Shown here: in pieces, positions 26,098 through 34,350 of the stretch
Layout of the letters: each line of letters opens with the position of its first letter
How positions within the stretch are numbered: the first letter of the stretch is position 1
From: Streptosporangium oxazolinicum
GTDB taxonomy: Bacteria; Actinomycetota; Actinomycetes; Streptosporangiales; Streptosporangiaceae
Direction: 5' to 3'
Assembly: GCF_039537505.1 (NCBI RefSeq)
Contig: NZ_BAABAQ010000021.1
Coordinates: forward strand, 28,536 to 92,535
Length of the DNA stretch: 64,000 nucleotides
Notes under the pieces: generated by a model
What the model was told of the DNA's origin: nothing
Seen by the model: the letters and a program-made list of their open reading frames with translations, nothing else
Databases searched by the model: none
Translations under genes and position numbers: made by a program

Positions 26098-27243
26098 ATG
26101 GATCCGGAAAGAAGGCGTTCCCAGGTGCGCGCGAATTCAGAGAAAATACTTGTCGTCGGGGCCGGGGTAAGCGGGTTGACCAGTGCGCTGTGCCTGGCCA
26201 GGGAGGGGTTCCGCGTCACCGTCGTCGCGGAGAGATTCGCCCCCGACATCGTCTCGGTCGTCGCGGGCGCGCTGTGGGAGTGGCCACCCGCGGTGTGCGG
26301 CTACCACCACGACCAGATCTCGCTCGCCCGCTCCAAGGAGTGGTGCGTCACCTCGTACGAGATGTTCGAGAAGCTGGCTCGGGCCAAGGTCCCCGGGGTG
26401 GCGATGCGAAGATCCAACTTCTATTTCAAGCACCCCGTCGAGGAGAGCCCGCACGATCTCCACAAGATGCAGGAACTCGCGGGGAAGGTGCGCGGCTTCG
26501 TCCGCGACCGGTCGCTCGCCGAACGCAACGGCGTCAGCCCCGACTACGGCGTGGTCGACGCGTACTCGCACATGGCGCCCATGATCGACACCGACCAGTA
26601 CATGGCGTGGCTGATGCGGCAGGTCAAGATCCACGGCGTGCGGGTCGAGCGGTACCGGGTCGAGGGACTGCTGGCCGAGCGGCGGGAGGAACTGCTCGAC
26701 CGCTTCGACGCCGAGCTGATCGTCTGCTGCGCGGGTCTCGGCACCGCCGGGCTGCGCGGCATCGGCATGTACCCGCTGCGCGGCGCGCTGGTACGCGTCC
26801 GCAACGACGGGCTCCGCGGACGCCGGATCCGCGAGGCCCACTGCGTCTCCCACGAAGAGGAGAACAAGGACGAGCAGGACATCGTCTTCATCGTGCCGCG
26901 CAATCCGGGACTCCTCGTTCTCGGGGGCCTGGCGGAAAAGGACGAGTGGGACACCGGAATCAATCTGGAGAACCACGCCCCCGTGCGGGAGATGTACGAG
27001 CGATGCCTCGCCTTCATGCCCGCGCTGCGACACGCCAGGCTGGATCCCGACGAGCCGGTACGGGTGGGGCTGCGGCCGTTCAGGAATGAGAACGTCTGCC
27101 TTGAGTGGGACGACGAGGAACAGGTCGTCTACAACTTCGCGCACGGCGGAGCCGGATTCAGTTTCTCCTGGGGGTGCGCCCAGGAGGCCGTCGGTCTGGT
27201 GCGCGCGGCGATAGAGGATCGCACGTACTCGTATTCCTTCTAA
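26098..27243 (+). CDS. FAD-dependent D-amino-acid oxidase-like protein
   Basis: A 381-residue DAO-family flavoprotein. The dinucleotide fold is at the N terminus (KILVVGAGVSGLTSALCLAREG), followed by VSVVAGALWEWPP at the flavin site. The C-terminal signature is YNFAHGGAGFSFSWGCA, matching the HGGxGFxxSWG motif of D-amino-acid and D-aspartate oxidases. Such enzymes oxidise D-amino acids to keto acids with release of ammonia and hydrogen peroxide. No export signal is seen. GTG 26125 (MRANSEKILVV) is an alternative start. It lies 34 bases upstream of an L,D-transpeptidase gene on the same strand. Confidence 0.85.
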   Translation: MDPERRRSQVRANSEKILVVGAGVSGLTSALCLAREGFRVTVVAERFAPDIVSVVAGALWEWPPAVCGYHHDQISLARSKEWCVTSYEMFEKLARAKVPGVAMRRSNFYFKHPVEESPHDLHKMQELAGKVRGFVRDRSLAERNGVSPDYGVVDAYSHMAPMIDTDQYMAWLMRQVKIHGVRVERYRVEGLLAERREELLDRFDAELIVCCAGLGTAGLRGIGMYPLRGALVRVRNDGLRGRRIREAHCVSHEEENKDEQDIVFIVPRNPGLLVLGGLAEKDEWDTGINLENHAPVREMYERCLAFMPALRHARLDPDEPVRVGLRPFRNENVCLEWDDEEQVVYNFAHGGAGFSFSWGCAQEAVGLVRAAIEDRTYSYSF

Positions 27244-27277
27244 CGGATTTCGCCCGAGAGCGGATAGGCGTCAAAAA

Positions 27278-28147
27278 ATGCGGAGAACCATCAAGTGTTT
27301 CCTGGTCGCGAACTCGGCCCTCGTGCTCACCGCGTGCCTGCCATTCGGTGTCGTGAACACCGGTGTCATGTCGTCGCGGCCCTCCGGGATGCCCGTTCCT
27401 CATGAGCGCTCTCCGGTACCCCGTGCCGAGCACACCCCGCTGTCACGGTTCCCCCTCCTGCGCCCCGGCGACAGGAGCGCCCAGGTGCAGGAGGTCCACC
27501 GGCGCCTCGACCGGCTGGGATTCGGGCCGGGAGAGGTCGGCGACGAGTACCATCCCGCGCTGCGTGCGGCCGTGTGGGCCTTCCAGAAGGCGAACGGGCT
27601 GCCTCCCACCGACCAGATCGACCCGCCGACCTGGCGGGCGCTCTCCCGCCCGGCGCGCCTGAGGCCGCTGGTGTCGTACGGGGAGCCCACCAGGGTGGAG
27701 ATCGACCTGCGCCGCCAGCTGCTCACGGCGTGGCGGGACGACAGGCCCGTGCTCGTCTCCCACATCTCAACCGGTAACGGTGAGCACTACTGCAAGAAGG
27801 GCAACTGCGGGGTCGCCATCACCCCCACCGGCGACTTCCGCGCCTGGTTCCGGACGCCCGGATGGACCAGCGGGCCACTGGGCGACCAGTTCTACACCAT
27901 CTATTTCAACGAGGGCATCGGCTTCCACGGCTCGGAGCGGGTCCCGCGGCACCCCGCGTCCCACGGGTGCATCCGGGTGCCGCTGCACAACGCCAAGGCG
28001 CTCTACGACATGACCCCGACGGGCACCCCGGTCTACGTCCGCCGCCCGGAGGCTCCCACCCCTCCCGAACGCGCCAAGCGCTCCGACTCGCCCGGGGCCC
28101 CTGAGTTTTCCGCGTCTTCCGGACAGGAGCCCGGTTCTCGTCGATGA
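27278..28147 (+). CDS. L,D-transpeptidase lipoprotein with peptidoglycan-binding domain
   Basis: A 289-residue protein. A lipoprotein signal ends in the lipobox LTAC (Cys about 20). A PG_binding_1 domain follows (RPGDRSAQVQEVHRRLDRLGF, about 65-125). The YkuD catalytic domain (about 135-255) carries HGSERVPRHPASHGCIRVP, where Cys about 231 is the nucleophile. It makes 3-3 cross-links or attaches substrates to peptidoglycan outside the membrane. The C-terminal 30 residues are Pro/Ser-rich and disordered. Together with the upstream oxidase it suggests a cell-wall D-amino-acid context, which is inference. Confidence 0.92.
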   Translation: MRRTIKCFLVANSALVLTACLPFGVVNTGVMSSRPSGMPVPHERSPVPRAEHTPLSRFPLLRPGDRSAQVQEVHRRLDRLGFGPGEVGDEYHPALRAAVWAFQKANGLPPTDQIDPPTWRALSRPARLRPLVSYGEPTRVEIDLRRQLLTAWRDDRPVLVSHISTGNGEHYCKKGNCGVAITPTGDFRAWFRTPGWTSGPLGDQFYTIYFNEGIGFHGSERVPRHPASHGCIRVPLHNAKALYDMTPTGTPVYVRRPEAPTPPERAKRSDSPGAPEFSASSGQEPGSRR

Positions 28148-28320
28148 GCGGCCGTTCGCGGAACGGACCGCCTCTGCCGCACCGGTGGTTCAGCGGCCGG
28201 TGAGGTGGTTCTTGGGCATGAGCGGGGGCGTGCCGCGAGGAGGAGGACGACACCCAGGAAGGACATCGGCCAGGCTCCGCCGCTCAGGACGAAAAGGCTC
28301 ACGCGACCCGGCCCGCGTTT

Positions 28321-28582
28321 GTGATGACCGCGTTGATCAGAGGAAGTCATACGTCACGACAGATCTCCGGCGCGGTGATCAGCCTGCGGCATCGGATCGT
28401 GAGGAACTGGCGGGTGGACGCCGACGTCATCGCCGAGACCGAGGTGACCTACCGGCGGCTCGATGGGGAGGACGCGAGCGTCGTGGCCGTGTCGATCTGG
28501 CGCCCGCGACGACGGCCTGATCACGGGCTACCGCGTATTCGTCGACCTCGCCCCCGTCTACACGGTCCTGGAAGTGCACTGA
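28321..28582 (+). pseudogene. SnoaL/NTF2-like pseudogene fragment
   Basis: The first frame reads SLRHRIVRNWRVDADVIAETEVTY and then VVAVSIWR. After a frameshift near 28504 the continuation is RDDGLITGYRVFVDLAPVY up to the TGA at 28580-28582. Joined, this is the back half of a SnoaL-like (nuclear transport factor 2 fold) protein. The front half is not found upstream, so the gene is both 5'-truncated and frameshifted. The rest of the 28148-28741 gap holds nothing recognisable, although the minus strand encodes one isolated hydrophobic stretch near 28230-28290. Confidence 0.6.
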
Positions 28583-28741
28583 AAATCTTGGTTTGAGTGG
28601 ACATCGGCGGCTTACGCGGTGGCGGCACACTCCTCAACGGCAGGAGGTCGTACCGAGCCCCCTCGAAGAGGACATTTGTCCTGGGATGATCGGGATCGAT
28701 GGATCTGCTGGAGGAACCCGCCCGCTGACAGCGTAAAGGGC

Positions 28742-30349
28742 ATGAGACGGAAAGCGACGAGTGCCACGGCGGCGGCGACGGTACTGGTGTCGGCGTGTGC
28801 GGGCGTGCCCGCGGAGCGGGCGGCGGAGAAGACCGGCGAGAGCGTGGTCCGGACGGACGCGGGAGCGGTGCGGGGAACGGTGACCGGCGAGCACCGGATC
28901 TTCCAGGGGATCCCCTACGCGGCTCCGCCGGTGGGTGAGCTGCGCTGGAACTCCCCGGCGCCGGTGAAATCCTGGACCGGGATCAGGGAGGCCACCAAGC
29001 CGGGCAGCGTGTGCCCGCAGGTGGGAAGTGACTACGCGAAGGTGACCGGCTCCGATGAGGACTGCCTCTTCCTCAACGTGACGGTGCCGCGCACGCCCGG
29101 AAGGAACCGGCCGGTGATGGTGTGGATCCACGGCGACGGCGCCCTGGGCTCCGGCGACCTCAGCGATGTGCGCCGGATCGCCACCCGAGGGGATGTGGTG
29201 GTCGTCACGATCAACTACCGGCTCGGGGTGTTCGGAGGCTTCGGCTATCCGGGGCTGGCGGGATCGGGCACGTACGGCCTGCAGGACCAGCAGGCGGCCC
29301 TGCGCTGGGTTCGCCGCAACGCCGCCGCGTTCGGCGGGGACCCGGCGAACGTGACGGCGTTCGGCCTCTCGTGGGGCGCGCTGAGCATCAGCGGGCATCT
29401 GACCTCGCCCGGCGGCGAAGGTCTGTTCGACCGGGCCGTCATGCAGAGCGGTGAGGGCATGATGGACATGCTCGCCGGCAGCATGGGCGAGGGCGTCCCG
29501 GCCTACCCGTTCTACGCTTGGCGCACGGTGGCGGAGGTCGAGAAGATGGGGACGTACGTGGCCCCTCGGCTCGGCTGCGAGGATCTCCGCTGCCTGCGGG
29601 CACTCCCGGTGGAGAAGATCCTCGAAGTGCCGCAGATCATGAACATGTTCCAGACCTACGCCTACGGAAGCGAGACACTGCCCAGATCGCCGGCAGTGGA
29701 GTTGCGGGCAGGTCGTTTCCACCCGGTTCCGGCGATCTCCGGGGCGACTCGCGACGAGCACCGGATCTTCGTCGGGCTGTTCCACGACGCGGTGGGCAAA
29801 CCGGTGACCACCGAGCAGTACGGCAGGCTGCTGAAGACCGCGTTCGGCAGGGACGCGGCGAGGGTGCGCGCGCGGTATCCGGTCGCCCGGTACGGCTCGC
29901 CGGGACTGGCGTGGGCCGCCGTGGTCACAGACCGCATGTGGGCCAGAGCCACCTTCGAGCAGAACAGGCTGCTCAGCGGGAAGGCGCCGACGTACGCCTA
30001 CCAGTTCGCCGACCGCCGGGCCCCGATGTTCCTGCCGTTGAAGACGGACTTTTCCTGGGGCGCCTACCACGCGGGCGACATGCCGTACCTGTTCACCGAG
30101 AAGGCGGTCACGCTCACCCCGGCCCAGCGGAGGCTGTCGGACCAGATGATCGCCTACTGGACCAACTTCGCCCGGACCGGCGACCCCAACGGAAAGGGGC
30201 TGCCCCGCTGGGAACGCTTCGACCGTGCCGCCGCCGTCCCGCACACCCAGTCCCTGGCGCCGGACGCGATCAAACCGGTCGACTACGCCGCCGACCACAA
30301 TCTCGGCTTCTGGCCGGCACCGGGCGCCGGAGCCGCGCCAGGCCAGTGA
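28742..30349 (+). CDS. Type-B carboxylesterase, probable lipoprotein
   Basis: A 535-residue alpha/beta-hydrolase of the carboxylesterase/cholinesterase family. The N terminus is a lipoprotein-type signal with VSAC as lipobox. Family marks are FQGIPYAAPPVGELRW, EDCLFLNVTVP, VWIHGDG (oxyanion region) and YGLQDQQAALRWVRRNAAAFGGDP. The nucleophile elbow reads GLSWG instead of the usual GESAG. The active-site His is in WGAYHAGDMPYLF. It probably hydrolyses carboxylic esters outside the cell. The start ATG at 28742 follows a weak GGAGGA. Confidence 0.9.
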   Translation: MRRKATSATAAATVLVSACAGVPAERAAEKTGESVVRTDAGAVRGTVTGEHRIFQGIPYAAPPVGELRWNSPAPVKSWTGIREATKPGSVCPQVGSDYAKVTGSDEDCLFLNVTVPRTPGRNRPVMVWIHGDGALGSGDLSDVRRIATRGDVVVVTINYRLGVFGGFGYPGLAGSGTYGLQDQQAALRWVRRNAAAFGGDPANVTAFGLSWGALSISGHLTSPGGEGLFDRAVMQSGEGMMDMLAGSMGEGVPAYPFYAWRTVAEVEKMGTYVAPRLGCEDLRCLRALPVEKILEVPQIMNMFQTYAYGSETLPRSPAVELRAGRFHPVPAISGATRDEHRIFVGLFHDAVGKPVTTEQYGRLLKTAFGRDAARVRARYPVARYGSPGLAWAAVVTDRMWARATFEQNRLLSGKAPTYAYQFADRRAPMFLPLKTDFSWGAYHAGDMPYLFTEKAVTLTPAQRRLSDQMIAYWTNFARTGDPNGKGLPRWERFDRAAAVPHTQSLAPDAIKPVDYAADHNLGFWPAPGAGAAPGQ

Positions 30350-30877
30350 GGATGCCAGGCGAGAGCAGACACCTCTAGATCCCCGAGGCCGGCGCCCGTC
30401 CGCGGAAGCCCCTTGGCCGGCATGGACCCCGCCGAACTTCCGACTGCAAGAAATAAACTAATTAACGCAGAATTCATATCTAAACAGGTAAAAAAGGGAT
30501 AAATAGGGTCGCGGTCGAAGGGGTAGATCGTTAAGGTGTGGGGCATGGCTGGAACGGGGGATCTTGGCCGTGTCTATCTGTCTGTCTGTTCGGGGCCGGG
30601 GGCGGAGCGGCCCTCGACCGCCCACGTACGAAGAACTCGCCGACCGGGAACACCGTGATCTTCATCGGTGACGAAGGCGGCCGGTGGCGGCACCACTCCC
30701 GCCATCGCGAGCCGACCGGCTGAACGGCTTTCCCGATCCCCCACCTCCAGGTCCATCCGGGCTGAGGCGCCACCCGGATGTCCCCGTACGGCATCGCGTG
30801 AGCCGTGCGGAGCCTTCCCGTCCGTGCGGCCCGTCCAGAGACGCCGACGGACGTCCATCTAGGAAAGGACCTCTCCT
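30350..30877. other. Intergenic region with AT-rich island
   Basis: This 528-base gap contains a strikingly AT-rich stretch at about 30448-30510 (AATAAACTAATTAA and AGGTAAAAAAGGGATAAAT), followed by GC-rich DNA without a convincing gene. It is the 5' region of the secreted subtilase gene. The AT-rich island may be promoter or nucleoid-protein (Lsr2-like) target. Confidence 0.45.
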
Positions 30878-33175
30878 TTGTCGCGATCCATGCGGCTTTT
30901 ACGTGCCCTGGTGACGGCCACCGTCGCCACGGCCGTCGTCTTCTCCTCCAACGCCGCCCACGCGGGCGGCCCGGCGAACACCCTCGCGGCGGCCGAACCC
31001 ACCCCGTCGCCCAAGATCCCGGCAGCGGTCCGCAACAGCGTGGCCGACGGTGGTGTCGCCACCTTCTGGGTGCGTCTCGCCAGGCGAGCGGATCTCGGCA
31101 CCGTGGCGGGGAAGCAGACCCGCGCGGGGCGGGCCACGGAGGTGATCCGCGTCCGTAAGGAGGCGGCCGAATCCTCCCAGAGGCAGGTCATCGCCACCCT
31201 GCGCGCCGCCCAGGCCGACTTCACGTCGTTCTGGATCTCCAACACGGTCAAGGTGACCGGCGACGGCGCGCTGCTGAAGCGGCTCGCCGCGTTGCCCGAG
31301 GTGGCGAAGATCGAGGCGGACGTCCCCATCGTCATTCCGGAACCCATCGTGGCCCCACGGGCGCAGGCCACGGTGGCCGGTATCGAATGGAACATCGGCA
31401 AGATCGGCGCCGACCGCGTGTGGAGCGAGTTCTCCGACCGAGGCCAGGGCATCGTGGTCGCCAACATCGACACCGGCGTCCAGTGGGACCACCCCGCACT
31501 GACCGGTCAGTACCGGGGCAACTCCGGCGGCGGCGTGAACCACAACTACGCCTGGTTCAACCCGGTGGGAGGGTGCCCCACGGCGGCGCCGTGCGACACC
31601 GACGGGCACGGCACGCACACGATGGGGACGATGGCCGGAGACGACGGCGGTACGAACAAGATCGGCGTCGCTCCCGGGGTGAAGTGGATCGCGGCCAAGG
31701 GCTGCGAGGGGACGAACTGCTCGGCGGCCGCCCTGCTGGCGGCCGGTCAGTGGATGCTGGCCCCCACCGACCTCGCCGGGCAGAACCCCCGGCCCGACCT
31801 GGCCCCCGACGTGGTGAACAACTCCTGGGGCAGCCTGGGATATTCGGAGTGGTACGCCGACGTCCTGGCGTCCTGGGTGCAGGCGGGCATCTTCCCGGCC
31901 TTCGCCATCGGCAACGACGGACCGGCCTGTGGGACGGCGGGCTACCCCGGCGGGCTCGTCCATGCCTACAGCTCGGCGGCCTTCGACGTGAACGACGTGA
32001 TCGCGCCGTTCTCCAGCAGGGGTGACGGCGCCTCCTACATCAAGCCGGACATCGCCGCCCCCGGAGTGAACGTGCGTTCCTCGGTGCCCGGTGGCTACGC
32101 GAGCCACAGCGGAACCTCCATGGCCTCCCCGCACACGGCGGCGACGGTGGCCCTGATCTGGGCGGCGGTGCCGTCGTTGCGCGGCAACGTCGACGCGACC
32201 CGGGAAATCCTGAACGTCACCGCCGTACCGAAGTCCGACACCTCCTGCGCCTCCGCCGGGACGGCGAACGAGGTCTGGGGTCGCGGCAAGCTGGACGCCT
32301 ACGCCGCCGTGGCGCGGGCCAGGTCGGGCGTCATCGCGCCGGGAACCGAACTGCCGGTGGTGATGGGCTACAACAGGACCCTGCCCGGCACCGACGGTCA
32401 CTGGGGCTTCTCCTCGGTCGACGACGACCCGGCCACCTACTGGGAGGTCCCGGCGTTCGTGAACTCGGTGTCGATCAACTACGCCTTCGACGGCGGCCGC
32501 CGCACGACGGACAAGGTGGTGGTGCAGCTCCCGGCCGGCGAGCCGGCCCGGACGCTGACGATGTCGGTCCAGGCTGCCTACGAGGGCACGGTGGACAACG
32601 TCACGGTGAGCCCGGCGCAGACCTACAGCTTCAACCCGGCCACCGGCAACAAGGTCACGATCACCTTCCCGCCGGTCCACGGGTGCTGCCTGTCGCTGAG
32701 TTTCCCGAACGGCCCCTGGTCGCCGACCATCAAGATCGCCGAGGTGCAGGCGTTCTCGGCGGCCGGTAAGAACGCGGCCCTCGGCCGGCCGGTCCAGGGC
32801 AGCGCGCAGCCGGGGTACGGCACGGCGAACACGGTGGACGGCAACACCGCCACCTACTGGGAGAGCGTCAACAACGCCTTCCCGCAGTCCCTGACCGTGG
32901 ACCTCGGCGCGACCTGCCGGATCTACCAGGTGGAGATGACACTGCCGCCGTCGTGGGGTGCGCGCACCCAGACACTGTCCATCGAGGGCAGCACGGACGG
33001 CGTCACCTACCGGCCGATCGCCGGATCGCGGGCGTACGCCTTCACCCCGGCCTCGGGGAACGCCGTGGCGGTGGGCTTCAACATGGCCGCCGTACGGTAC
33101 GTCCGGCTGGTGTTCACCGCCAACACCGCCTGGCCCGCCGGCCAGCTCTCGGAGCTACGGGTTCTCGCCTCCTGA
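30878..33175 (+). CDS. Secreted subtilisin-family protease (S8) with C-terminal discoidin-like repeats
   Basis: A 765-residue exported protease. A signal peptide ends near AAHAGG. A prodomain (inhibitor-like, to about residue 165) precedes the catalytic domain with Asp in NIDTGVQWDHP (about 199), His in DGHGTHTMG (about 245) and Ser in SGTSMASPHTAA (about 412). From about 490 onward two F5/8-type-C-like modules follow, each with a TYWE element and terminal LSELRV or IAEVQAF strands, suited to carbohydrate or surface binding. TTG 30878 sits correctly behind AAAGGAC; ATG 30890 is the alternative. A terminator follows. Confidence 0.92.
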   Translation: MSRSMRLLRALVTATVATAVVFSSNAAHAGGPANTLAAAEPTPSPKIPAAVRNSVADGGVATFWVRLARRADLGTVAGKQTRAGRATEVIRVRKEAAESSQRQVIATLRAAQADFTSFWISNTVKVTGDGALLKRLAALPEVAKIEADVPIVIPEPIVAPRAQATVAGIEWNIGKIGADRVWSEFSDRGQGIVVANIDTGVQWDHPALTGQYRGNSGGGVNHNYAWFNPVGGCPTAAPCDTDGHGTHTMGTMAGDDGGTNKIGVAPGVKWIAAKGCEGTNCSAAALLAAGQWMLAPTDLAGQNPRPDLAPDVVNNSWGSLGYSEWYADVLASWVQAGIFPAFAIGNDGPACGTAGYPGGLVHAYSSAAFDVNDVIAPFSSRGDGASYIKPDIAAPGVNVRSSVPGGYASHSGTSMASPHTAATVALIWAAVPSLRGNVDATREILNVTAVPKSDTSCASAGTANEVWGRGKLDAYAAVARARSGVIAPGTELPVVMGYNRTLPGTDGHWGFSSVDDDPATYWEVPAFVNSVSINYAFDGGRRTTDKVVVQLPAGEPARTLTMSVQAAYEGTVDNVTVSPAQTYSFNPATGNKVTITFPPVHGCCLSLSFPNGPWSPTIKIAEVQAFSAAGKNAALGRPVQGSAQPGYGTANTVDGNTATYWESVNNAFPQSLTVDLGATCRIYQVEMTLPPSWGARTQTLSIEGSTDGVTYRPIAGSRAYAFTPASGNAVAVGFNMAAVRYVRLVFTANTAWPAGQLSELRVLAS

Positions 33176-33189
33176 CCCCGTACTCCCGC

Positions 33190-33220
33190 CGGGCGCCCTC
33201 CACGACGTGGGGGGCGCCCG
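33190..33220 (+). terminator. Subtilase gene terminator
   Basis: A 14-bp stem with one mismatch (CGGGCGCCCTCCAC with GTGGGGGGCGCCCG) and a 3-base loop, starting 15 bases after the stop codon. Confidence 0.75.
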
Positions 33221-33235
33221 GACGCGTTCGTGGCC

Positions 33236-33277
33236 TTCTCCGGCCGGCTCTTCCCTCGGGAAGAGCCGGCCGGAGAA
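33236..33277. repeat. 42-bp near-perfect palindrome
   Basis: A 20-bp perfect inverted repeat with only TC at the centre, containing CCGGCCGGCTCTTCCC and its complement. It lies behind the subtilase terminator and upstream of the HtrA-like operon. It could be a second terminator or a protein-binding or cruciform site. Confidence 0.75.
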
Positions 33278-33428
33278 CTCTTCGGCGACGACGTCGGCCT
33301 GAGGTTCCGCGCCACGTACGTCATGCGCGCAACCGGATGAATGTTCCCGGGTGGCGAAGGACGAGGCCCCCCGAGCCGCCGATGCTGCGACCGAGGATCC
33401 ACAGACGCGCGTGGAGCCGAGGGGACCG

Positions 33429-33448
33429 GTTCTCAGGGAGTTCTCAGG
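33429..33448. promoter_or_regulatory. CTCAGG direct repeat (OmpR/MprA-like site)
   Basis: GTTCTCAGG at 33429-33437 is repeated exactly at 33440-33448, an 11-bp phase (one helical turn), 45 bases before the HtrA-like start codon. Tandem half-sites of this phase are typical for OmpR-family regulators, and the CTCAG core recalls the mycobacterial MprA box. Confidence 0.5.
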
Positions 33449-33492
33449 CGCTGTTTGTGGCATTTTCAACTGAAATTTATGAGTATGGGACG

Positions 33493-34323
33493 ATGGAGCG
33501 CGCGCCGCAGGAGGCCGACGCGGCCGAGGCTCGGGGAGTCGCGGCCGGGCGGGCCCGGTGGTTCGCCGTCGGGGGCGGCGCGCTCGTCGTCGTGGCGCTG
33601 ATCGCGTACTGGCTGGGAGGCGGCGGCGGGAACGGCGAGGAGGCCGCGCTCGGGCCGAGCCCGACGCCGACGCCGAGCGTGACGCTCACGGTGCCCGACG
33701 TCTTCGAGAGGGTCGGGCCGTCGGTGGTGGTGATCCAGGCCGGGAAGTCACTCGGAACCGGGGTGATCGCGGCCGAGGACGGGACGATCCTGACGGCGCA
33801 CCACGTCGTCGAAGACACCTCGGACAAAGGCACCTCGAAAGACACCTCGGACGAGGGCGCCGAGGACGTCACCGTGACGTTCGCCGACGGCACCAGGACG
33901 AAGGCCGTCGTCGCGTCGTCGAATCCCAAGCTCGACGTCGCGACCCTCAGGCCCGCGAAGCTGCCGGAGATCGTCGTCCCGGCGACACTCGGCGGCGCCG
34001 CGACCGTGGGCGCGCCCGTCGTGGCGATCGGCAATCCGCTGGGCCTGACCTACAGCGTCTCCACCGGCGTCGTGTCGGGCCTGAACCGGACCGCCAAGGA
34101 CGGCGACCTGAACGGGCTCATCCAGTTCGACGCCTCCGCGAACCCGGGCAGCTCCGGCGGTCCCCTCCTGGACGCTCGCGGCCTCGTCATCGGGATCGTC
34201 GTCTCGATCGCCGACCCGGGAGGCGACGAGGCGTTCGCCGGCATCGCGTTCGCGGTGCCGATCGGCGCGGCCCTGGGCGGCGGAGAAGGCGACGGGCCAC
34301 CGGGTGACGGACCCCAGATCTGA
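33493..34323 (+). CDS. Membrane-anchored HtrA/DegP-like serine protease without PDZ
   Basis: A 276-residue S1C protease. A cytoplasmic N terminus leads into one membrane helix (WFAVGGGALVVVALIAYWLGGG, residues about 23-45) and a Pro/Thr linker. The trypsin-like domain has His in LTAHHVV, Asp in NPKLDVATLR and Ser in NPGSSGGPL. It stops right after the protease domain, with no PDZ, unlike typical HtrA. An internal DTSDKGTSKDTSDEG loop carries a short acidic repeat next to the His. It is first in a run with MoxR, DUF58 and VWA genes, which suggests envelope quality control. Confidence 0.88.
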   Translation: MERAPQEADAAEARGVAAGRARWFAVGGGALVVVALIAYWLGGGGGNGEEAALGPSPTPTPSVTLTVPDVFERVGPSVVVIQAGKSLGTGVIAAEDGTILTAHHVVEDTSDKGTSKDTSDEGAEDVTVTFADGTRTKAVVASSNPKLDVATLRPAKLPEIVVPATLGGAATVGAPVVAIGNPLGLTYSVSTGVVSGLNRTAKDGDLNGLIQFDASANPGSSGGPLLDARGLVIGIVVSIADPGGDEAFAGIAFAVPIGAALGGGEGDGPPGDGPQI

Positions 34324-34350
34324 CCGAAGCGTCACGAGAAGGAAGACCAT

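Noticed and set aside
28033..28350. Minus-strand ORF with a hydrophobic stretch (SGGAWPMSFLGVVLLLAARP)
   Set aside because: The hydrophobic run is isolated, the rest is low-complexity Arg/Pro, and it overlaps the SnoaL-like remnant; not enough to call a gene.
30538..30723. Small plus-strand ORF in the subtilase upstream region
   Set aside because: No ribosome binding site, composition like random GC-rich DNA and no recognisable motif.
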